This document shows, in pieces, positions 25,201-35,924 of a stretch of 64,000 nucleotides of DNA. Position 1 is the stretch's first letter. Every line of letters begins with the position of its first letter. Origin of the DNA: Synechococcus sp. PCC 7336 (GTDB lineage Bacteria; Cyanobacteriota; Cyanobacteriia; Thermostichales; PCC-7336); contig NZ_CM001776.1 in the NCBI RefSeq assembly GCF_000332275.1, forward strand, positions 2,128,789 through 2,192,788, given 5' to 3'. The notes under the pieces were generated by a model. The model searched no databases. It was not told where the DNA came from and worked only from the letters and a program-made list of their open reading frames with translations. The position numbers and the translations under genes are program-made.

Positions 25201-25214
25201 GCATAACGTTATGC
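25201..25214. promoter_or_regulatory. Perfect 14-bp palindrome between HHL1-like gene and metH
   Basis: GCATAACGTTATGC is self-complementary and lies 24 bases upstream of the HHL1-like start, in the divergent gap with metH. Its size and place suit a dimeric repressor site, but no known consensus was recognised. No cobalamin or SAH riboswitch was seen before metH. Confidence 0.35.
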
Positions 25215-25336
25215 TATCGGGTTGCGGCGATGCAATGGGCGGGGAGGACTGTCGGGGGGGCTATGGCGATGTACGGAGGCGATCGCGGGAATTCGTTACA
25301 ATGTAAACCATTAAAAAAGTCTGTTGCCTTGCCCCC

Positions 25337-28300
25337 ATGACTCAATCCTTTCTCGATCGCCTGCAAGATCGTGTCTGCGTCTTCGATGGAGCGACGGGGA
25401 CATCCCTCCAAAGCCAAAACCTGACGGCTGAAGATTTTGGCGGCCCCGAACTGGAAGGGTGTAACGAATATTTGACCCTCTCCAAGCCCGAAGCGGTGGA
25501 GGAAGTGCATCGAGGCTTTTTGGAGGCAGGGGCGGATGCGATCGAAACCGACACCTTTGGCAGCACCTCGATCGTCTTGGCAGAATACAACATTGCCGAT
25601 CGCGCTTACGAGTTAAACAAGCGGGCGGCTGAAATTGCCAAGGGCATGGCGGCTCGTTATTCCACCCCCGACAAGCCCCGCTTCGTGGCCGGTTCGATGG
25701 GGCCGGGAACTAAGCTGCCCAGCTTGGGACATATCGACTTCGACACGATGGTGGCCGCCTATATCGAACAGGCAGAAGGGCTCTACGATGGCGGCTCCGA
25801 CCTGCTGATTGTGGAAACCTGTCAGGATGTATTGCAGATTAAAGCGGCCCTGACGGCGATCGAACAGGTCTTTCAACACAAAGGGACTCGCTTGCCCCTG
25901 ATGGTTTCCATCACGATGGAGCAGCAGGGCACGATGTTAGTCGGCACTGAAATTGGGGCGGCCCTAACCATTTTGGAGCCCTATCCGATCGATATTCTGG
26001 GCCTTAACTGCGCCACCGGCCCCGATTTGATGCTGGAACACATCCGCTATCTGTCCCAGCACTCCCCCTTCCATATCTCCTGCATTCCCAATGCCGGTTT
26101 GCCCGAAAATGTCGGCGGTCAAGCCTTCTACAAGCTCACGCCTACAGATTTGCAGACCTATCTGCGCCGCTTTGTGGAAGAGTTTGGCGTCAGTGCGATC
26201 GGGGGCTGCTGCGGCACTCGTCCCGATCACATCGAGGCGCTGGTCAATACCGTGCGGGATCTCAAACCCAAACAGCGGCAACCCCAATTTGTGCCCTCGG
26301 CTGCATCCATCTACAGTCCGCAGCCCTACGACCAAGACAATTCATTTCTGATTATCGGCGAGCGTTTGAACGCCAGCGGGTCTAAAAAGTGCCGCACCCT
26401 GCTCAATGACGAAGACTGGAACGGGTTGGTGTCTCTGGCGAAGTCGCAGGTGAAAGAGGGTGCCCACGTTCTAGATGTGAATGTGGATTATGTGGGTCGG
26501 GATGGCGAAGTCGATATGCGCGAGCTGGTGTCGCGGGTGGTGACGAGTGTGCCCCTGCCTTTAATGCTCGACTCGACAGAATGGCAGAAGATGGAGGCCG
26601 GTCTCAAGGTGGCGGGGGGCAAATGTCTGCTCAACTCCACCAACTACGAAGACGGCGAAGAGAGATTCTACAAAGTTTTAGAGCTGGCCAAAAAATATGG
26701 GGCTGGGGTGGTGGTGGGCACCATCGATGAAGAGGGCATGGCCCGCGCTGCCGAGAAAAAGTTTGAGATTGCCAAGCGGGCCTACGATGCGGCGATCGCC
26801 TACGGACTGCCCCCCTACGAAATTTTCTTCGACCCCCTCGCCCTGCCCATTTCCACGGGGATTGAGGAGGATCGCGCCAACGGCAAAGCCACCGTAGACG
26901 CCATTCGTCAAATGCGCCAGGAACTCCCCGGCTGCCATATTTTGTTGGGTATCTCCAATATCTCCTTTGGGCTCAATCCAGCAGCGCGCATTGCCCTCAA
27001 CTCGATGTTTTTGCACGAGACCCGCGCGGTGGGCTTGGATGCTGCCATTGTGAGTGCGAGCAAAATTTTGCCTCTGTCTCGCATTGACGAAAAGCACCAG
27101 CAGGTGTGTCGCGATCTAATCTACGACGAGCGCAAGTTTGATGGGGATGTCTGCGTTTACGATCCGCTGACTGAGTTAACGACGCTGTTTGAGGGGGTAT
27201 CGGCTAAGCGCGATCGCAGCGTAGATGCTTCTCTGCCTTTGGAAGACAGACTCAAGCAGCACATTATCGACGGCGAACGTATCGGGTTAGAAGAGGCGTT
27301 AAAGGAGGCACTGGAGAAATATCCCCCGCTCGAAATTGTGAATGAATATTTGCTGGACGGTATGAAAGTGGTGGGAGAACTGTTTGGTTCCGGTCAAATG
27401 CAGCTTCCCTTTGTGCTGCAGTCGGCTGAAACCATGAAAGCAGCGGTGGCTTATCTGGAACCCTTTATGGAGAAGGCGGAGGGTTCGACCAAGGGGAAAG
27501 TGGCGATCGCCACCGTCAAAGGAGATGTTCACGACATTGGCAAAAACCTGGTGGATATTATCCTCACCAACAATGGCTATACCGTTTATAACTTAGGTAT
27601 CAAGCAGCCAGTGGATAACATTATTGCAGCCTATCGCGAGCACGATGTGGACTGCATTGCCATGAGTGGCCTGCTGGTCAAGTCTACGGCGTTTATGAAA
27701 GAAAACTTGCAGGTGTTTAACGAGCAGGGCATTACCGTTCCGGTCATTTTGGGGGGGGCGGCTCTGACCCGCAAGTTTGTGGAACAGGATTGCCAAAACG
27801 CCTATAACGGGCGGGTGGTTTACGGTAAAGATGCCTTTACCGATTTGTATTTTATGGATCGGCTGATGCCTGCGAAGGCGGAGGATAATTGGGACGATTT
27901 GCAGGGCTTTTTGGATGAGGAGCCTTCGTCTGCTAACGGTTCTGGGCTGTTGGAGGTTGAGCAGGCGATCGCCCCCGAGGAGGTTAAACCCACCGAACCC
28001 GAAATCATCGATACTCGCCGCTCCGAAGAGATTGCTGTCGAGATCGATCGCCCCTTACCCCCGTTTTGGGGTTCTAAGATCCTCGCAGGCAAAGACATTC
28101 CTTGGCAAGAGGTGTTTGGCTATATCGATCGCCAAGCGCTGATCGCCGGTCAGTGGCAAATTCGCAAGTCCCGCGACCAATCGAAGGCAGAGTTTGAAGC
28201 GTTTCTCAAAACTGAGATCGAGCCTATTTTAGAGCGTTGGAAGGCTCGCATTGTGGAGGAGGATCTGCTGCATCCGCAGGTGGCCTATGGGTATTTCCCC

Positions 28301-28921
28301 TGTCAATCGGAAGGGAATGCAGTTCTGATTTACGATCCTGCGTCTCTGGATGGGTTGCGGCCTGATGTAGAGGGATCGACAGCATTTGAGGGCGATCGCC
28401 CTATTGTACCGGAGTCGGTCGAGCCGCTGGTAACGTTTGAGTTTCCGCGACAGAAATCTGGCATTCGCCGTTGTATCGCTGATTTCTACGCCCCCAGAGA
28501 GCAAGGTATCCTCGATGTTTTTCCGATCCAAGCGGTCACGGTGGGGGAAGAGGCTTCTCTTTTGAGTCAACAGCTTTTTGCTGAGGATAAGTACACCGAC
28601 TATCTCTATTTCTACGGGCTCACCAACGCGCTGGCGGAGGCGCTAGCGGAGTGGGCGCACGCTCGTATCCGTCGCGAATTGGGTTTTGGCGCTGAAGACA
28701 GTGCCGATATTCGCAAGATTATGCACCAGGGCTATCGCGGTTCTCGCTATAGTTTTGGCTATCCCGCTTGCCCCAACATGGGCGATCAGCACTATCTGTT
28801 GGAGCTGTTGGAGACGGAGCGTATTGGTTTGGTGATGGATGAGAGCGAACAGCTCCATCCCGAGCAATCGACGACGGCGCTGGTGGCTTACCATCCCAAG
28901 GCGAAGTACTTCAGTGCTTGA
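25337..28921 (+). CDS. metH: Methionine synthase, B12-dependent
   Basis: A 1194-residue modular enzyme moving a methyl group from methyl-tetrahydrofolate through cobalamin to homocysteine. Domains in order: homocysteine binding (1-320, ending in [15 protein letters not shown] with zinc cysteines), pterin binding (about 340-610, [11 protein letters not shown] and [12 protein letters not shown]), B12 cap and binding (about 640-880, with DVHDIG at residues 730-735; His732 is the cobalt ligand), and the reactivation domain at the C-terminus ([32 protein letters not shown]). Full length; it appears monocistronic. Confidence 0.97.
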   Translation: MTQSFLDRLQDRVCVFDGATGTSLQSQNLTAEDFGGPELEGCNEYLTLSKPEAVEEVHRGFLEAGADAIETDTFGSTSIVLAEYNIADRAYELNKRAAEIAKGMAARYSTPDKPRFVAGSMGPGTKLPSLGHIDFDTMVAAYIEQAEGLYDGGSDLLIVETCQDVLQIKAALTAIEQVFQHKGTRLPLMVSITMEQQGTMLVGTEIGAALTILEPYPIDILGLNCATGPDLMLEHIRYLSQHSPFHISCIPNAGLPENVGGQAFYKLTPTDLQTYLRRFVEEFGVSAIGGCCGTRPDHIEALVNTVRDLKPKQRQPQFVPSAASIYSPQPYDQDNSFLIIGERLNASGSKKCRTLLNDEDWNGLVSLAKSQVKEGAHVLDVNVDYVGRDGEVDMRELVSRVVTSVPLPLMLDSTEWQKMEAGLKVAGGKCLLNSTNYEDGEERFYKVLELAKKYGAGVVVGTIDEEGMARAAEKKFEIAKRAYDAAIAYGLPPYEIFFDPLALPISTGIEEDRANGKATVDAIRQMRQELPGCHILLGISNISFGLNPAARIALNSMFLHETRAVGLDAAIVSASKILPLSRIDEKHQQVCRDLIYDERKFDGDVCVYDPLTELTTLFEGVSAKRDRSVDASLPLEDRLKQHIIDGERIGLEEALKEALEKYPPLEIVNEYLLDGMKVVGELFGSGQMQLPFVLQSAETMKAAVAYLEPFMEKAEGSTKGKVAIATVKGDVHDIGKNLVDIILTNNGYTVYNLGIKQPVDNIIAAYREHDVDCIAMSGLLVKSTAFMKENLQVFNEQGITVPVILGGAALTRKFVEQDCQNAYNGRVVYGKDAFTDLYFMDRLMPAKAEDNWDDLQGFLDEEPSSANGSGLLEVEQAIAPEEVKPTEPEIIDTRRSEEIAVEIDRPLPPFWGSKILAGKDIPWQEVFGYIDRQALIAGQWQIRKSRDQSKAEFEAFLKTEIEPILERWKARIVEEDLLHPQVAYGYFPCQSEGNAVLIYDPASLDGLRPDVEGSTAFEGDRPIVPESVEPLVTFEFPRQKSGIRRCIADFYAPREQGILDVFPIQAVTVGEEASLLSQQLFAEDKYTDYLYFYGLTNALAEALAEWAHARIRRELGFGAEDSADIRKIMHQGYRGSRYSFGYPACPNMGDQHYLLELLETERIGLVMDESEQLHPEQSTTALVAYHPKAKYFSA

Positions 28922-29234
28922 CAGACATTTCAGCCCTCTTGCCTCGGCGTTCGAGAACTCCAGCCGATCGCCCCATCCGTGGGCGTCGCTTTCTAGGGCG
29001 ACTGCTATAACGGTCGGCTCTCAACGAACCTCTTTTAGACTTATTTATTTCCATGTTTGAGCTAGAGCCGACTTTAATTAAATCTCATCCCAACTACCAG
29101 AACCTGCTTGCCTACGGGGCTATAGCCGCCTGATTCTGTCCGAAGTATTGAGTGAAATCTACCTAGAGACAGAAGTTTTCGTAGATTTTTTTGGAAAACC
29201 ATCAATTCTTTCTCGTCAAACTCGATCGCAAAAT
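28922..29234. other. Convergent gap between metH and sbcC with a long-range inverted repeat
   Basis: No gene is seen. GTCGGCTCT (29013-29021) and AGAGCCGAC (29064-29072) could form a stem around a 42-base A+T-rich loop. With genes converging from both sides this could serve transcription termination, but there is no strong T-run. The short open frames here look like chance. Confidence 0.4.
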
Positions 29235-32200
29235 CTAAGACTCCCGCTTCACCCAGATAATGTTTTCCGTGATGTTGGCGAAAGTGTCGTCGTGGCTGAT
29301 GACAAAAAGCTGGCGGAAAGACTTGATATTGGCGATCGCCTCTGCCAAGCGCTCGCGGCGAGGGCGGTCCATATTGGTGGTGGGCTCGTCGAAAAAGGCA
29401 ATATCGATATCGGCTAAAGCCCTCAGTAAAGCCAGACGAACCGCTAAAGCCGCCGTCATTTGCTCCCCCCCCGAGAGACTGGGAAAACGCCGCCTTTTGC
29501 TACCGCTCTCCTGAACCGTAATGTCGTAGTTGGCCTCCCATTTCAAAGAAATGCCGGGACGGTTGAGGATCTCTCGAAATAGGCGATCGGCTTCACGGTT
29601 GACACTGTGTTGGTAAAGCTCCGTAATGCGCGGACCGGCATCTCGAAACACGGTGCGCATGTATTTAACGAAACGCTTGAGCCGCTCCCGCTGTTTTTTG
29701 TCGGCTTCAGCGGCTTCCAGCTGAGTTTGAATGTCGGCCAATCGGTCCAAATGTTTCTGGACGCTATCGAGTTGGGGTTGAGCCGCTTGAATCTGCACTT
29801 GCAAGCGGGTGCATTGCTGTTGTAGTTCCCCGAACTGCTGTTGGAGCCGCTCGTGAAGATCGCGATCGAATTGAGCCGCCACCGTTTCCCGTTGGGCGAT
29901 CGCCTCCGACTGCTGCCGCTGACCCCGTTCTAAATCCTGTTGGAGCGTCTGGCAGACCGCTTCCCGTTCTGGCAAGGTTTGAGCCAGTGGGGCGTTGCTC
30001 AAAAAGGTTTGGTAACTGCTTCGATGGCGATCGCGACTTTGCTGTTGCTCGGCAACTCGTTCGTCAATCCCGGCAGTCTCGGCTAGCTGATGTTCGATCT
30101 CCGCTACCCGATCGCGATCGCTCTGTCTGGCCGCTTCCACCTGCCGCAACTGCTGCTGTAATTGCGGACGAGCCTTCAGATCCTGCTGCAATCGGTTCAA
30201 CTGTTGGCGGGGATCTTGCAGGAATTTTAGCTCTGCGGCGATCGCCTGCTGGCGGCTGGAAATCTCGTCGGCACTCCCCTGCTCGGCAATAGCAGCGTCG
30301 ATCCTTTTCTGCCCCCCCTCTAACTGCTGCTGCAACTGCTGCAGTTGCGCTTGTACCTGCCGATACTCCTGCTGTCGTTGGGGCAAGCTACTGGCCAGAG
30401 CTTCGGACTTGAGATATCGCTGGTGTGCCTCTAGATGCTGTTGGCGCAGTTGCTGCTGAGCGGCGATCTCGTCGATCAGATAAGCACTTTTGGCGAGGGC
30501 GCTCTCGATGTTTTGCAGGTCGGCTTGATGGCGTTCGAGGCGGGCACAGATCTCTCGCCACTGCTGCTGGAGATCTTGAAAGGTCTGCTGCTCCTGCTGG
30601 AGCAGCTCCAGCCGCGATCGCACATCCCCCGATTGCTGCAATTGCTCGGCCACTTCCTCCAATTGCCGCCGGCAGGTGGCTTCTGCTTCCAGTTGCCATT
30701 CCAGATCGGCGATCGCCTCTTCCAACGTCTCCAAGCGGTGCTGCACTTGTTCCACTTCCGCCAGCAACTCGGGCAATTCTTGCAATTGCGATTGTGCCCG
30801 GAAGCCAGCTTGGAGCTGTTCTTGCAGGGTTTGTCGGCGTTTTTGCAACTGCGGCTCCGACACCCGCTCGGACAGATCGTCGAGAATGGTACCGATTTGA
30901 GTGACGAGCTCCTGCGAAATACGGTGTCCCTGCTGTAGGAGGGGCGCGATTGGCTCGAAGCTAGGCTGCAATTGGGGATAGCTTCCAGCCACAGCTTGCA
31001 GGTGCTGCAAGAGCTGTTCGGATTGTTGGCGATAGCGCTCCAGATTCTGGCTGCCAGACTGGTGCAGGGCATCGAGTTCTTGCCGAAATTCTCGGGCCGC
31101 CCCCAGGCGGGCCAATTGGCGCTCAATACGGTCGAGCTGTTGTCGAATCTGAGGCAGTCGCTTCACCTCCGATTGCAATGCTTGGCGCTGCTGAATTTTG
31201 ACTTGCAAGGAGGCGATCGCTTGCCGCAATGCCGCCGCCTCTTGTCCCCGCTGCTGCAGTGTTAGGCGAATGGTTTGAAATTGTTGGTGCTGGGCCTGCA
31301 GTTGTTTCTGCTTGCTTTCCAGCGCCTCCTGTTGGGGAATTTGAGGGGTTAATGCTTGAATTTGGCGATCGAGCTGCTGCGATCGCAATAGTTGTTCCCG
31401 CAAGCTGGCCTGTTGCACCTGAACCCGATGGCACACCTCCAACAATTCCGTACGCTGCTGCATGGCCTCTTGCCGCTGCTGCTGTCGAGCTTCCAACGAT
31501 TGCAAGGTGGCTTCTGCTTGCCGCACTCGCTCGTAGCCCTCGCGATTGACCTGCTGTTCTCGGTGGGCGGTTTGGGCCTCAGTCAATGCCCGCTCGACCC
31601 CCTCGTATTGTTGCTGTTGGGCCTCCAACTGCGCGATCGACAGTTGGCGCTGGTGGTGCAATTCTTGCAGCCGGACTGCAACTGCTGTCAATTCCTCCTG
31701 CTCCGCTTCCAGTTGTGCTTGCTGCTCGATTAAGGGTTGCAACATCTCCAGTTGTTGTTCGGCCCGATCGAGTAAATCCAGCCCCTGTTGCAGTTTTGCC
31801 TGTTTCATCTGGCGATCGCGATCGGCCTCGAGCAGTTGTTCTTTCTGCTGCATCAGCGCTTGGCGTTGCTGGCGAGCCACTTCTAACGCTTGCAGAGCAG
31901 CTTCTGCTGCTTCAAAAGCTCGGTGGCCTGCCTCCGAAGCCGCCAATGCCTGCTGGGCTTCCCGAGCTGCGGCCAGTTCCCGTTCGCGATTGGCAACTTC
32001 CTGCTGTTTGAGGGCCTGCTGCAGTTGGAGCTGCTGCAGTTGCTCGTCCAGCTCGGCCAACTGCTGAGCTGTTTTCGCTAAGCTGTCGAGCTCGGCTTGC
32101 AGTTGTTCCTGCTGAGTTTCCAACTCGGAGAGGGCTGTTCTATCGGTGGCGATCGCCTGTTGTAGATCCTCTTGTCGCTGCTTTAAGTCGCCCCATTCTT

Positions 32201-32792
32201 GCAATTGCACCTGGCACAATTCAATTTGGTGCTCGCAGTCCTTCACCTGCACTTCGGCATACTTTTGCAGGCTCAGCAAGTCCTTGTAAATACTCTGGTA
32301 TTCCTCCACCTTGAGAATGCCATCGAAGGTGCGCTTGCGCTCTTGAGCCGTTTTGAGAAAGTCAGCCGTGAAGGTGCCCTGCGGCACCCCAATCGTGTTG
32401 GCAAACAGCTTGGGCAGATCGGTTCCTGGCGGCACCCCTAAATGCTGTCGCAGCCATCGCATCACATCGACTTTTTTCTCGTGCTCCAAGCGCCGATCGA
32501 GCTGTGGGTCGTAGAGCCGGTAACCGGTGGCAGTGCTGCGACGCACTTCGTAAGTGCGCTCTTCGAATGCCGACACAAACGTCACGGCCACTTCAGCCGT
32601 ATTGGCCCCCTCCCTGACTAGGTCGTCGGCAGTGTAAGGACTGTGGTCGAACAACACCCAGGCGATCGCTTCTAAAATCGATGTTTTGCCCGCCCCATTC
32701 TCGCCACAGATGGCATTGGTTCCGGGGGCAAACTCAAAGCACCGATCCTGATGAGATTTAAAGTTATGCAGCGAAACCGACAGAATTCGCAT
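29235..32792 (-). CDS. sbcC: SbcC/Rad50-type nuclease subunit
   Basis: An 1185-residue SMC-like ATPase, partner of SbcD in trimming hairpins and protein-blocked DNA ends. Walker A GENGAGKT is at residues 30-37 and the ABC signature LSGGEQMTAALA with Walker B IAFFDEPTTNMD is near the end. Between them are about 900 residues of Gln/Glu-rich coiled coil. The usual C-x-x-C zinc hook at the coil apex cannot be found: the few cysteines are scattered. The segment YPQLQPSFEPIAPLLQQGHR (near residue 610) may mark the apex. It follows sbcD by 9 bases. Confidence 0.9.
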   Translation of the reverse strand: MRILSVSLHNFKSHQDRCFEFAPGTNAICGENGAGKTSILEAIAWVLFDHSPYTADDLVREGANTAEVAVTFVSAFEERTYEVRRSTATGYRLYDPQLDRRLEHEKKVDVMRWLRQHLGVPPGTDLPKLFANTIGVPQGTFTADFLKTAQERKRTFDGILKVEEYQSIYKDLLSLQKYAEVQVKDCEHQIELCQVQLQEWGDLKQRQEDLQQAIATDRTALSELETQQEQLQAELDSLAKTAQQLAELDEQLQQLQLQQALKQQEVANRERELAAAREAQQALAASEAGHRAFEAAEAALQALEVARQQRQALMQQKEQLLEADRDRQMKQAKLQQGLDLLDRAEQQLEMLQPLIEQQAQLEAEQEELTAVAVRLQELHHQRQLSIAQLEAQQQQYEGVERALTEAQTAHREQQVNREGYERVRQAEATLQSLEARQQQRQEAMQQRTELLEVCHRVQVQQASLREQLLRSQQLDRQIQALTPQIPQQEALESKQKQLQAQHQQFQTIRLTLQQRGQEAAALRQAIASLQVKIQQRQALQSEVKRLPQIRQQLDRIERQLARLGAAREFRQELDALHQSGSQNLERYRQQSEQLLQHLQAVAGSYPQLQPSFEPIAPLLQQGHRISQELVTQIGTILDDLSERVSEPQLQKRRQTLQEQLQAGFRAQSQLQELPELLAEVEQVQHRLETLEEAIADLEWQLEAEATCRRQLEEVAEQLQQSGDVRSRLELLQQEQQTFQDLQQQWREICARLERHQADLQNIESALAKSAYLIDEIAAQQQLRQQHLEAHQRYLKSEALASSLPQRQQEYRQVQAQLQQLQQQLEGGQKRIDAAIAEQGSADEISSRQQAIAAELKFLQDPRQQLNRLQQDLKARPQLQQQLRQVEAARQSDRDRVAEIEHQLAETAGIDERVAEQQQSRDRHRSSYQTFLSNAPLAQTLPEREAVCQTLQQDLERGQRQQSEAIAQRETVAAQFDRDLHERLQQQFGELQQQCTRLQVQIQAAQPQLDSVQKHLDRLADIQTQLEAAEADKKQRERLKRFVKYMRTVFRDAGPRITELYQHSVNREADRLFREILNRPGISLKWEANYDITVQESGSKRRRFPSLSGGEQMTAALAVRLALLRALADIDIAFFDEPTTNMDRPRRERLAEAIANIKSFRQLFVISHDDTFANITENIIWVKRES

Positions 32793-32801
32793 GACGTACC
32801 C

Positions 32802-34079
32802 CTAATCATCGGGCAGGTCTCCTGCCAGTCCCTTCTCTAGATAATCGTACAGGCGCTCTTCTGGCTCGCCATCCCCCATCAGGTCTTTCACCCTCAGCAA
32901 CACTTTTGACAGCTCCCCACTGCGGCGGCGGTAATGGGCGTGCTGAGCCAACAGATCCGAGAACACCTGCGTTTCAATCGCCAGCCGTTCGTCAGTGGCG
33001 ATCGCGTTGGGGGCAATGTCGTACTGCACGGCCTCGGCTTCAACCTTGAGCAAGACAATCAGGGCATTGGCCATCAACTGGATGCGCTGCTTGAGTTCCT
33101 TCACATTCAGCTCGTAGCGCTCGAACCCCAGTTGTCCCACCAGCTTCAGCTCGACGATCGCCTGCTGGCGGCGATCGATGTTCGCCTTTGCCACCTTATC
33201 TAAAATCCGTTCGGCCACCTGTTCGGCGGTTTCTGTGCCGATGGTCTCGCAGCGCAACCGCACGCAGGGTCGTTGATGATAGTCAGATTTCAATTCCGCA
33301 GAGATTTTTCTGTCCTCTACTTCAACGACATAAGCCCCCCGCTCTAGGGAAAATTCCGCTGCCGTGTTGGGCAAGAGCGAACCGGGGTTGAAGACCCAGC
33401 CGTCCAGTTCGTAATTCTTGTGAATGTGGCCCAAGGCAAGATAATCCACCCCCGCCTCGCGCAAGGGCAGAATATCTCGGTAGCGCAGCGCGCCTGCGTA
33501 GCGGGCAATTTGGCCCTCTAGACCGTGGTGAAACATTAAGACCGTGGTGTCGGGGCCAGGAGGCAAGTTGGCGATCGCCTCGGCCAGGTGGGCGATCGCG
33601 GCAGGAGCCACCGAGCCATACCAGCGGGAGCCAATGACCCTGACGCCGCAGGGTAAATCCAGATAGCTACCCGACCGCTGCTGCTCCGACCAAGGCGCCA
33701 GCAAAAACTCCCCCGTCTCCCCCGGCTGTGGTTCTAACAGAATTAGAAAGTCTCGCTCGGCCAGATAGCGCAGCCAACTGGTATGGGTGCCATAGGGGCG
33801 GTTGTCGTGGTTGCCCTCGATCGCCAAGACGGGAATACCAGCCTCTCGCAACGGCTTCAGGGCCAATTCAGCCTGATTGAGCACATTCGGCAAAATCGTG
33901 CGGTGCTCGAATAAATCTCCCGCGATCGCGACAAAATCGACTGCGGGCTCTAGCGCATACTGCTGCAGGACATCGCGAAAGGTAAAAAAGAAGTCCTTGG
34001 TCCGTTCGGGGCTGTCGTAGCGGTCGAACCCCAAATGAATGTCGGCGATGTGGAGAAAGCGAGCGGAAGGCAAGACCAC
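32802..34079 (-). CDS. sbcD: SbcD/Mre11-type exonuclease subunit
   Basis: A 425-residue metallophosphoesterase nuclease. Metal-binding motifs are HIADIHLGFDRYD (N-terminus), AIAGDLFEHR, AIEGNHDNRPYG, MFHHGLEG and LALGHIHKNYEL. The C-terminal cap and helices should bind the base of the SbcC coils. It is first in the sbcDC operon, nine bases before sbcC. A GGTACGCC region and no clear Shine-Dalgarno precede sbcC, so translational coupling is likely. Confidence 0.93.
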   Translation of the reverse strand: MVLPSARFLHIADIHLGFDRYDSPERTKDFFFTFRDVLQQYALEPAVDFVAIAGDLFEHRTILPNVLNQAELALKPLREAGIPVLAIEGNHDNRPYGTHTSWLRYLAERDFLILLEPQPGETGEFLLAPWSEQQRSGSYLDLPCGVRVIGSRWYGSVAPAAIAHLAEAIANLPPGPDTTVLMFHHGLEGQIARYAGALRYRDILPLREAGVDYLALGHIHKNYELDGWVFNPGSLLPNTAAEFSLERGAYVVEVEDRKISAELKSDYHQRPCVRLRCETIGTETAEQVAERILDKVAKANIDRRQQAIVELKLVGQLGFERYELNVKELKQRIQLMANALIVLLKVEAEAVQYDIAPNAIATDERLAIETQVFSDLLAQHAHYRRRSGELSKVLLRVKDLMGDGEPEERLYDYLEKGLAGDLPDD

Positions 34080-34634
34080 GGGTAAATCCTGGGGCGATTG
34101 CGTTTGGCCCTCAGCTTACCAAGGGATCGATCCGGGCGCTCGCTCGGCCTGTGCCAATCCCCGAGAAGTGTCAGTGCTGCAAGCCTCCCCCTGAATCCCG
34201 CAAAATAATTGGCTCGATTCTTTGTCTCTAACCATTTTAAGATGGCGACTCAACTTGTATTTAGTTATCTAAACTACGTAAAATTCCTGATTTACCATGT
34301 TAGTATCAGTGTCGAGTCAGGGAAAATACTGAGTCGGTTTGCAGCCCTTAAGTGGGTGCGGTGCTTCTCGATCGGCAAGTTCCAGTTTTCCTGTACCTCT
34401 ATGTGGGATGCGTGACGCTCCTAATCCGAGCGAGCTCAATCGACAGGTGCAATTTTTGCACGATTGACGGTTGAGTGGGTTTGCATCCTTTGAGTGAGTT
34501 CTCAACTCCGAGTGAGCTCTCAACTCCGAGTGAGCTCTCAACTCTGAGTGAGAGTAAGGCGACATCAACAGTTGGGCAATGGCCGCAAAGGCAATTGCCA
34601 TGGATTCCTCAAATGGATGAATTGGAAGTTTTGA
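34080..34634. other. Intergenic region with hairpin and tandem repeats
   Basis: No convincing gene in 555 bases. At 34437-34473 TCAATC...GTGCAA and TTGCACGATTGA form a bulged hairpin. At 34495-34548 an 18-bp unit (TGAGyTCTCAACTCyGAG) is repeated three times, with a partial fourth. A short plus-strand frame (34475-34714) translates the repeat as STPSEL units but overlaps the sugar transferase start and looks spurious. Confidence 0.55.
34495..34548. repeat. 18-bp tandem repeat, three units
   Basis: Units at 34495, 34513 and 34531 differ by one or two bases; each contains GAGyTCTCAACTC. It lies 90-140 bases upstream of the sugar transferase start. Could affect the promoter or leader of that gene; likely a slippage hot spot. 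Confidence 0.85.
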
Positions 34635-35747
34635 GTGCGATCGCCAATGATAGCCGCAGACCGATACCCCCACGAGTTTCAACCGGGTGCTCAGCCCCTC
34701 AGCGATACTTCTAGCAAGTTAGCCTACCTGAGGCCCCATACGCCCGAATCGATTGATTTAGGACAGCGCTTGCTCCATGCCGGTTTAGTGACTGAGTTAC
34801 AGTTAGCTGCGGCATTGCGTCACTTTCAAAAAGCACGGCACTTGCAATTGGGCGAGATTTTAGTGTCGCAGGGGGCGATCGCGCCCCAGACCGTTGACTT
34901 TTTTGTCCGTCAGCTACCCGTGTTAGAGCGAGAGCGACCCCTGCTGACCATCGGGCAGATCTTGACTGCTGCCGGTCTATTGAGCAAACGGCAGGTAAAG
35001 GCCATTCTGAACTATCAGCGCAGACATCCCGACCAGCGTTTCGGCGAAATTGCGATCGCGTTCGGTTGGGTCAAATTGCAACCCCTCACTTATCTCCTCA
35101 CTCGTCTCTACCCAAAATGCTGTACCGCCGTGAGAAGCCCACACCCATCAGTGGGGAACGGTATTAAACGATTTATCGACATCTTGGGGGCCGCAATCGG
35201 TCTGAGTTTGACTGTGGCTGCGTTGATTCCTGTGGCGATCGCCATTCGTCTCAATAGCAAAGGTCCTATTTTTTACAGTCAAATCCGCTACGGCCTGAGG
35301 GGAAAGCCCTTTAGAATCTGGAAATTCCGCTCGATGGTGGCTTGGGCCGATCGGCAGCAGCATCTGGTTGAAAATGAGGCAGAAGGCCAATTTTTCAAGC
35401 AGGCTAACGATGCTCGCATTACTCGCGTGGGACGTTTCTTGCGGCGCACCAGTCTAGATGAGTTTCCTCAATTTTGGAATGTGCTAATGGGGGATATGAG
35501 CTTAGTGGGTACGCGACCTCCCACCCCCAATGAGGTTCAGAACTATGGCGATTGGCATTGGCAGCGGCTGGATGTGAAACCTGGTTTGACCGGCGAGTGG
35601 CAAGCAAATGGTCGGTCGAATATCAAAAGCTTTGACGATGTGGTTCGCCTAGATTTGGCCTATCAAGCCCGCTGGTCAATTGTCTACGACTTAAAGCTAA
35701 TCTGGAAAACCATCTATGTCGTGCTTGCCTGTAAGGGGGCCTGCTAG
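34635..35747 (+). CDS. Undecaprenyl-phosphate sugar-1-phosphate transferase with MshEN-like N-terminus
   Basis: A 370-residue two-part protein. Residues 175-370 form a bacterial sugar transferase domain (PF02397 type): a membrane segment GAAIGLSLTVAALIPVAIAI, then KGPIFYSQIRYGLRGKPF, WKFRSM, TRVGRFLRRTSLDEFPQFWN and GDMSLVGTRPP. It should start exopolysaccharide repeat assembly on the lipid carrier. Residues 30-150 hold two half-repeats (LLHAGLVTELQLAAALRHF, LGEILVSQGAIAP, IGQILTAAGLLSKRQVKAIL, FGEIAIAFGWV) resembling the nucleotide-sensing MshEN/GspE-N module. The GTG at 34635 or ATG at 34647 may be the start. Confidence 0.88.
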   Translation: MRSPMIAADRYPHEFQPGAQPLSDTSSKLAYLRPHTPESIDLGQRLLHAGLVTELQLAAALRHFQKARHLQLGEILVSQGAIAPQTVDFFVRQLPVLERERPLLTIGQILTAAGLLSKRQVKAILNYQRRHPDQRFGEIAIAFGWVKLQPLTYLLTRLYPKCCTAVRSPHPSVGNGIKRFIDILGAAIGLSLTVAALIPVAIAIRLNSKGPIFYSQIRYGLRGKPFRIWKFRSMVAWADRQQHLVENEAEGQFFKQANDARITRVGRFLRRTSLDEFPQFWNVLMGDMSLVGTRPPTPNEVQNYGDWHWQRLDVKPGLTGEWQANGRSNIKSFDDVVRLDLAYQARWSIVYDLKLIWKTIYVVLACKGAC

Positions 35748-35924
35748 CCGCAGTCTAGAGCGCGGTTGCCGAGAATCGTCTCAGTCAATGGCTGAAGAGG
35801 GATGGTGGTAGAAGCTAGAGGTCTCTACCCTCCTCAGAATCTTTGAAATTGCTAACCTCCTGACGCTCGGGCGGACGAGCGAGGTCATAATAACTGGAGA
35901 TATTGCGTCCCTCCCTGTGTTGCT

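Noticed and set aside
30425-32081. Long plus-strand frames inside sbcC
   Set aside because: Antisense to the coiled coil, with low-complexity translation and no motifs.
34475-34714. 79-residue frame with STPSEL repeats
   Set aside because: It arises from the 18-bp tandem repeat, overlaps the sugar transferase start in another frame and has no domain.
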